Below are positions 59,745 through 64,000 of a stretch of 64,000 nucleotides of DNA, one piece after another. The notes beneath the pieces were generated by a model that was not told the origin of the DNA, did not search any database, and worked only from the letters and a program-made list of their open reading frames with translations. Origin of the DNA: Asanoa ferruginea (GTDB lineage: Bacteria; Actinomycetota; Actinomycetes; Mycobacteriales; Micromonosporaceae); NCBI RefSeq assembly GCF_003387075.1, contig NZ_QUMQ01000001.1, positions 5,332,001 to 5,396,000 on the forward strand. Reading direction: 5' to 3'. The position numbers were made by a program, and so were the translations under genes. Numbering within the stretch: the stretch's first letter is position 1; every line of letters begins with the position of its first letter.

Positions 59745-61051
59745 GCCGCCGCCTCCAGTTCGATCTCCACCCGGGTCGGACCACCAACCGGACTGTGCAC
59801 GCGCATCCGCCCGTCCACGACACCGATGCGGCGGGCCAGGCCGGACAGGCCGGGACCGTCGGGATCGGCACCGCCGACGCCGTCGTCCTCGACGGTCAGC
59901 GTGAGGCGCGCGGACGAGACGACGGCGAGCGCGATGTGGCTCGCCCGGCTGTGTTTGGCCGCGTTCGCGAGCAACTCGGCGGCGCAGAAGTAGGCGATGG
60001 TCTCGATCGCGGGCGCCGGTCGGTCTGGCAAGTCGACCCGCACGGTGACCGGGATGGCGCTGCTCGTCGCGAGCGTCGCCAGCGCGTCGCCGAGACCGTT
60101 GTCGAGCACCGGCGGGTGGATACCGCGCACCAGGTCGCGCAGGTCGGCGAGGGCATCCTTGGCGCCGCGGTGGGCGAGCGTGACCAGTTCGCGGGCCTGG
60201 GCGAGGTCGGGCGGCGGCCCCTCGGCACCGAGCTTCTCGGTGGCCATGCCGAGGTTCATCGCCAGCGTGGCCAGCCGGATCTGCGCGCCGTCGTGCAGGT
60301 CGCGCTCCAACCTGCGCATCATCGCGGCCGCGTCGTCGATCGCGCGGGCCCGGCTGAGCTGGAGTTCGCGTACCCGCTCGGCGAGCCGGCGCGGGCCGAG
60401 CAGCCGGCGCATCGCGGCGACGTCGAGCGTCGTGCCGGCCCGCATCAACCACGGTGCGACCAGCAGCATGGCCAACCCCGCCGCCGCGATGAGGAACGTT
60501 CCGGCGAACGTGCGCGTGCTGAGCATGCCGAACGGCGTCAGTGCCCACACCGGCCCGAGGCGGGTGCCCGGCGGGTGGTTGCGGAACAGCGGCCACCACA
60601 CCGGATAGCTCAGGTTGACCAGCCCGAACACGTAGCAGAAGGCGCCGTAGCCCTGGGGGATGGCCAGCGGCACCTTGAGCAGGCCGTACCCGACCGCCCG
60701 CCAGCCCGGCCCGTCGGAGAAGCGGGCGCCGGTCCGCGGTGGCGGGCCGTCCACGTGCACGTCGAGCAGCCGGGCCGCGAGCGAGCGGTGCACGGCTCCC
60801 ATCGCGCGCCCCGTCGGGGCGGCCAGCACGACCAGCAGCGCGATGGTGACCGGGAGCAGGACCAGGAACACGGGTGCGACGACGGGTGCGGGCCGGCTGG
60901 ACATGGCGCCGGTCGCCCAGAGGACGACGACGCCGAGGGCCGGCAGGATCGCCGGCACGGCCAGGATCGCGGCCGCGCTGACCGCGCTGACGACGCAGAA
61001 CACCGCCCGGCGCAGGGCCAGGGTGGTGAACGGAGCGCGCAGCGCGGTCAT
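59732..61051 (-). CDS. Sensor histidine kinase, NarL-partner type (HisKA_3)
   Basis: I choose the ATG at 61051, giving 439 residues. The N-terminal half has about four to six membrane helices forming a sensor with no extracellular domain of size. The HisKA_3 phospho-site is in RRLERDLHDGAQIRLATLAMN, and the ATPase has ELLANAAKHS and VEDDGVGGAD. It lies downstream of the ABC-2 pair with an 18-bp gap and overlaps the response regulator. Confidence 0.91.
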   Translation of the reverse strand: MTALRAPFTTLALRRAVFCVVSAVSAAAILAVPAILPALGVVVLWATGAMSSRPAPVVAPVFLVLLPVTIALLVVLAAPTGRAMGAVHRSLAARLLDVHVDGPPPRTGARFSDGPGWRAVGYGLLKVPLAIPQGYGAFCYVFGLVNLSYPVWWPLFRNHPPGTRLGPVWALTPFGMLSTRTFAGTFLIAAAGLAMLLVAPWLMRAGTTLDVAAMRRLLGPRRLAERVRELQLSRARAIDDAAAMMRRLERDLHDGAQIRLATLAMNLGMATEKLGAEGPPPDLAQARELVTLAHRGAKDALADLRDLVRGIHPPVLDNGLGDALATLATSSAIPVTVRVDLPDRPAPAIETIAYFCAAELLANAAKHSRASHIALAVVSSARLTLTVEDDGVGGADPDGPGLSGLARRIGVVDGRMRVHSPVGGPTRVEIELEAAACGS

Positions 61052-61068
61052 CGGCCCATTGTCGCGGG

Positions 61069-61839
61069 TCACGCGTCGCGACGGCGGAGCAGTAAACCGC
61101 CGAACAGGATCGCGACGGCCGCATATCCGCACATCAGCAGCGTGCTGACCCAGCCGGCGAACAGGCCGGGGATGGGTGAGGTCACCGCGATCGAGTTGAG
61201 CAGCATCAGCAGCGGGATGAAGCGGCCGACCGAGATTCCGCTCTCGCCGAACAGGCCGGCCACGATCACCGGGACGAACGTCAGGCCGAACAGCGTGCCG
61301 ATCGCGGCGCCGGAATGCCGCACGATCGTCCCGATGCCCACGCCGATCAGCGCGGTGACGCCCAGATACACGCCGGTCAGCACGACCGGCCGCAGGATCT
61401 CCGGATCGCCGAGGGACGCCGCCGGGATAGCGGTGCCGCGGATGGCGAGCTGGCCACTCAGGTAGCCGGCGAAGCTCGCGACCAGGCCGACGCCGAGGGC
61501 CGCGCCGCCGCCGACGGCGACCTTCGCGGCCAGCACGAACCGGCGCCGCGGCACCGCGGCCAGCGTCGAGCGGATCATCCCGGAGCCGTATTCGCCGGTG
61601 ACCATCAGCACGCCGAGCGCGCCGAGGAGCAACTGGGCGACGATGGCGCCGCCGAGGCTGTTGTTCAGGATCTGGGCTGCGGTGGCGACCGGGGTGTGCG
61701 AGCGATAGCCGAGCCCGACCCCGGCACCGGCCGCGGCCATCGCGACCACCGCCGCGATCGCCAGCCACCACGTCGACCGGACGCTACGCAGCTTGATCCG
61801 TTCCATCCGGGCCGCGTGCCGCAATCCGTACCCGCTCAT
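61069..61839 (-). CDS. ABC-2 type transporter permease
   Basis: The 256-residue membrane protein has about six helices and typical ABC-2 features: an N-terminal basic segment (HAARMERIKLRSVRSTWW), MVTGEYGSGMIRSTLAAVPRR and a long helical C-terminus. It pairs with the ATPase gene upstream (4-bp overlap), making an exporter of lipid-like or drug-like compounds, possibly linked to the two-component system that follows. Confidence 0.88.
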   Translation of the reverse strand: MSGYGLRHAARMERIKLRSVRSTWWLAIAAVVAMAAAGAGVGLGYRSHTPVATAAQILNNSLGGAIVAQLLLGALGVLMVTGEYGSGMIRSTLAAVPRRRFVLAAKVAVGGGAALGVGLVASFAGYLSGQLAIRGTAIPAASLGDPEILRPVVLTGVYLGVTALIGVGIGTIVRHSGAAIGTLFGLTFVPVIVAGLFGESGISVGRFIPLLMLLNSIAVTSPIPGLFAGWVSTLLMCGYAAVAILFGGLLLRRRDA

Positions 61840-62561
61840 GACGCTCCCACTCCGCGATAGTCGGTGGCTTCCGAGGTGAGCCGGAAGAACGCGTCTTCCA
61901 GGCTGTCGTCGCCGGCGGCGAGGTCGGCGACGGTCGTCTCCGCCAGCAGCCGGCCGCGGCCGATGACCACCAGGCGGTCCGCGGTCAGCGCCATCTCGGC
62001 GATCAGGTGGCTGGAGACGAACACCGTCCGGCCTTCGGCGGCGAGGCCGCGCAGCAGGTCACGGATCCAGCGGATGCCCTCCGGATCCAGTCCGTTGACC
62101 GGTTCGTCGAGCAGGAGCACGGCCGGGTCGCCGAGCAGCGCGACCGCGACGCCGAGCCGCTGGCGCATGCCGAGCGAGTAGGTGCCGGCGCGCCGGCTCG
62201 CCGCGTCGGACAGGCCCACGACCCGCAGCACCTGCTCGACCCGGGATCCGGGGATGTCGTTGCTCGCGGCCAGCGCGGCCAGGTGTGCCCGGGCGCTGCG
62301 GCCGGGGTGGAACGCGCCGGCGTCGAGGAGCGCGCCGACCGATTTCAACGGCCAGTTCAACCGGGGGTACGCGACGCCGCCGATCAGCGCCTCGCCATGG
62401 TCCGGTGCGTCGAGGCCGAGGATCATCCGCATCGTCGTCGACTTGCCGGATCCGTTCGGGCCGAGGAAGCCGGTCACCACTCCCGGCTGGACCCGGAAGC
62501 TCAGCCGGTCGACCGCGACCCGGCGGCCGTACCGTTTGGTCAGTTCACGTAGTTCGATCAC
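61836..62561 (-). CDS. ABC transporter ATP-binding protein (CcmA/DrrA-type)
   Basis: The GTG at 62561 gives 241 residues. Walker A is GPNGSGKST, the signature is YSLGMRQRL, and Walker B is VLLLDEPVNGLD. The protein belongs to the drug/lipid exporter ATPase group. There is no good ribosome site before the start, so the transcript may be leaderless. It is the first gene of the ABC-2/two-component block. Confidence 0.9.
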   Translation of the reverse strand: MIELRELTKRYGRRVAVDRLSFRVQPGVVTGFLGPNGSGKSTTMRMILGLDAPDHGEALIGGVAYPRLNWPLKSVGALLDAGAFHPGRSARAHLAALAASNDIPGSRVEQVLRVVGLSDAASRRAGTYSLGMRQRLGVAVALLGDPAVLLLDEPVNGLDPEGIRWIRDLLRGLAAEGRTVFVSSHLIAEMALTADRLVVIGRGRLLAETTVADLAAGDDSLEDAFFRLTSEATDYRGVGAS

Positions 62562-62640
62562 ACAAAAGACGCTAGGCAGCAGCGTCAGCGGCCAGAAGCC
62601 GGCGACCACCCGACTCCGGCTGGGGGTTTTCCACCCCCGG

Positions 62641-63258
62641 CTAGTCGTAGAGCGCGGAAACCCACAGGTGGGTGAGCGTGTCGACCAGCACGGCCCGGTC
62701 GTCGAAGGGCGGCACACCGCACGCGGCCAGGTAGTAGAGCCGCTCCCCGGTCCAGGTGAGCGACGCGGCCAGCGCGGGCACATCGACGCCGGCCAGGCGG
62801 GCCGCGACGGCGGGATCGGCCTGGCGGTCGGCCTCGATCCGGGTGATCGCGGCCTCGGTGAACGTCGCCATCTGGGCCAGCCACAGCTCGCGCAGCTGCG
62901 GGTCGGACGCCCAGCTCTCCACGATCGCCCGCAGCACCGCGGCGTTGGCGAGCCACAGCCCCGCTCCGGCGTCGACGCCCGCGCGCAGCGTCTCGCGCGG
63001 GCCTGCCGTCGCCTGCACCCAGGGCTGCGCGGCCTCGTGCCCGGCGCCGACCGCGCGACGCACCAACTCGGCCAGCGCGGCCTGCTTGCCGGCGAAGTAG
63101 AAGTAGAAGCTGGCCCGGGAGATCCCCGCAGCGCTGATGATCTCGGCCACGCTGAGCGTGTCGAAGGTGCGCTCGCGGAGCAGCTCGTGCAGCGCGTCGA
63201 GGATGCGTTCGCGCAGCTCAGTGCCGCTTTCCTGGGATTCGTCACGTCGGGCCCGCAC
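62641..63258 (-). CDS. TetR-family transcriptional regulator
   Basis: I choose the GTG at 63258, giving 205 residues. The helix-turn-helix reads RERILDALHELLRERTFDTLSVAEIISAAGISRASFYFYFAGKQAAL in pattern. The ligand domain is helical and ends in WVSALYD. It is divergent from a VOC gene, with a 21-bp palindrome between. It is upstream, on the same strand, of the ABC-2 ATPase gene, but 79 bp apart and likely a separate transcript. Confidence 0.88.
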   Translation of the reverse strand: MRARRDESQESGTELRERILDALHELLRERTFDTLSVAEIISAAGISRASFYFYFAGKQAALAELVRRAVGAGHEAAQPWVQATAGPRETLRAGVDAGAGLWLANAAVLRAIVESWASDPQLRELWLAQMATFTEAAITRIEADRQADPAVAARLAGVDVPALAASLTWTGERLYYLAACGVPPFDDRAVLVDTLTHLWVSALYD

Positions 63259-63295
63259 GGGTGACAGCGTACCGTATCGGTCGTCTGGACACCCT

Positions 63296-63316
63296 GACCA
63301 GACAGGCTGTATGGTC
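63296..63316. promoter_or_regulatory. 21-bp palindrome, candidate TetR operator
   Basis: Arms GACCAGACAG and CTGTATGGTC match at 9 of 10 positions around a central G. The site lies 5 bp upstream of the VOC start, in the gap between the divergent TetR and VOC genes. A second, shorter repeat (GTCTGG/CCAGAC) overlaps it to the left at 63283-63303. Confidence 0.7.
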
Positions 63317-63321
63317 GCCTC

Positions 63322-63753
63322 ATGAACCAGATCGCGATTCATCTTGTGGTCGACGACCCCGACACCGCGGCCGCCTGGTACGCCGAGGTGCTCGGCGCCG
63401 AGCAGACCGGCCGCGTGCCGCTGCCCGACGGCCGTCCGCTCACGGTCGAGCTGCGGATCGGTGCCACCGTCGTGGCCGTCGCGGGGCAGTGGCCCGACCG
63501 CGGCCTGCGCACCCCGGCGGCGATGGGCGGCACCCCGGCCGCGTTCCACCTCGCGGTGCCCGATGTCGACGCCACCTATGCCCGCGCGATCGCCGCCGGC
63601 GCCACCGACTTCGAGGCGCCGCAGGACGCGTTCTGGGGCGACCGCACCGCCCAGTTCCTCGACCCGTCCGGGCACCGCTGGGCGGTCGACCGGCACCTGC
63701 GCGACGTTCCGGCCGACGAGGTGGCCGCACACGTCGCGGCGATGTTCGGATGA
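63322..63753 (+). CDS. VOC-family protein (glyoxalase-like)
   Basis: The 143-residue protein starts at ATG 63322. The fold is shown by HLVVDDPDTAAAWYAEVLGAEQ at the N-terminus and DAFWGDRTAQFLDPSGHRWAVD at the C-terminus. It resembles the PhnB/YciI-adjacent VOC group. It overlaps the next gene by 4 bp (ATGA), forming an operon with the reductase. Confidence 0.87.
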   Translation: MNQIAIHLVVDDPDTAAAWYAEVLGAEQTGRVPLPDGRPLTVELRIGATVVAVAGQWPDRGLRTPAAMGGTPAAFHLAVPDVDATYARAIAAGATDFEAPQDAFWGDRTAQFLDPSGHRWAVDRHLRDVPADEVAAHVAAMFG

Positions 63754-64000
63754 GATACACGACCTTAGGCCGGACCGGCCTGCGGGTGTCCGAACTGGTG
63801 CTCGGCGCCATGACGTTCGGGGAGCAGGGCGGGGTCGGCGCACCGATGCAGGAGTGCCGGCGGATCCTCGACGCCTACGCCGAGGCCGGCGGCAACATGG
63901 TCGACACGGCCATCAACTATCGCGGCGGCGCCAGCGAGGAGATCCTGGGCGAGCTGCTGGCCGGGCGGCGCGACCGCTTCGTGGTGGCCACGAAATACAC
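63750..64000 (+). CDS. Aldo/keto reductase, 3'-truncated by window edge
   Basis: The first 83 residues are visible: LGRTGLRVSELVLGAMTFGE, the DTAINY motif with the catalytic Asp and Tyr, and VVATKYT with the catalytic lysine. This is the same AKR subgroup as the gene at 38,315. The start overlaps the VOC stop by 4 bp. The rest lies outside the window. Confidence 0.87.
   Translation, partial: MRYTTLGRTGLRVSELVLGAMTFGEQGGVGAPMQECRRILDAYAEAGGNMVDTAINYRGGASEEILGELLAGRRDRFVVATKY

Noticed and set aside
59085-61124. A 679-residue frame joining the response regulator to a longer upstream region
   Set aside because: The upstream part is a shadow of the histidine kinase in another frame; the response regulator starts at 59744.

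Overview
The window is 64 kb of very GC-rich DNA (about 70% or more by eye) with frequent GTG starts, ATGA/GTGA stop-start overlaps, SARP/AfsR, LuxR-AAA, ECF-sigma and TetR regulators, a satellite locus with WXG100-like proteins, and dense antisense open frames. This points to a filamentous actinomycete; gene content and style suggest Micromonosporaceae, but that placement is inference. I saw no rRNA, tRNA, CRISPR array, insertion sequence or prophage, and no gene-free stretch longer than 300 bp.

Layout. (1) 1-6,143: a peptide/glutathione-type ABC importer (binding protein truncated at the window edge, two permeases, two ATPases) translationally coupled to a gamma-glutamyltransferase, facing a FadR-type GntR regulator. 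(2) 6,959-10,629: a compact five-gene operon that is the most interesting locus. An 82-residue peptide with a 24-residue leader and eight cysteines is followed by a strong hairpin, a MauE-like redox membrane protein, a membrane-anchored MauD/TlpA-like thioredoxin, an ABC exporter without a peptidase domain and an S26 signal peptidase. It looks like a dedicated system that makes, oxidises, exports and cleaves a disulfide-rich peptide. (3) 10,613-15,490: an AfsR/SARP-NB-ARC-TPR regulator, a Tat-exported protein with three CxxC...C...H repeats, and a ClC channel/antiporter. (4) 15,539-22,720: a single-module NRPS (formyltransferase, condensation-domain remnant, adenylation domain with a glycine-like code, carrier, terminal reductase), then a LacI-type regulator divergent from an MFS transporter. 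Both the NRPS linker and the MFS central loop carry in-frame tandem repeats.

(5) 22,709-43,087: regulators paired with small enzymes: beta-lactamase-fold esterase/LysR, ECF sigma/epimerase, two copies of an alpha/beta-hydrolase with an AAA-LuxR regulator and a SnoaL-like protein, amidase/TetR, MmyB-type regulator, AKR/AraC, LLM oxidoreductase and pyruvate oxidase. (6) 43,202-49,026: a PRC-barrel/DUF2382 protein, a two-domain ABM-like protein, GntR/DUF1648, ArsR/SRPBCC/DUF998, then pyrF behind an internally deleted, frameshifted pyrE. (7) 49,081-54,674: a secreted Calx-beta protein, a deazaflavin-type oxidoreductase, a four-gene operon with YbaB-like and WXG100-like members, and small enzymes. 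(8) 54,782-64,000: HxlR, a SnoaL-epoxide-hydrolase-like fusion with a divergent TetR, an FAD monooxygenase with a divergent TetR and two matched 19-bp palindromes, a NarL-type two-component system with an ABC-2 transporter, and TetR/VOC/aldo-keto reductase running off the end.

Much of the right-hand half follows one pattern: a one-component regulator divergent from, or leading, a small-molecule enzyme, often with a recognisable palindrome between them. Those palindromes are listed as candidate operators.
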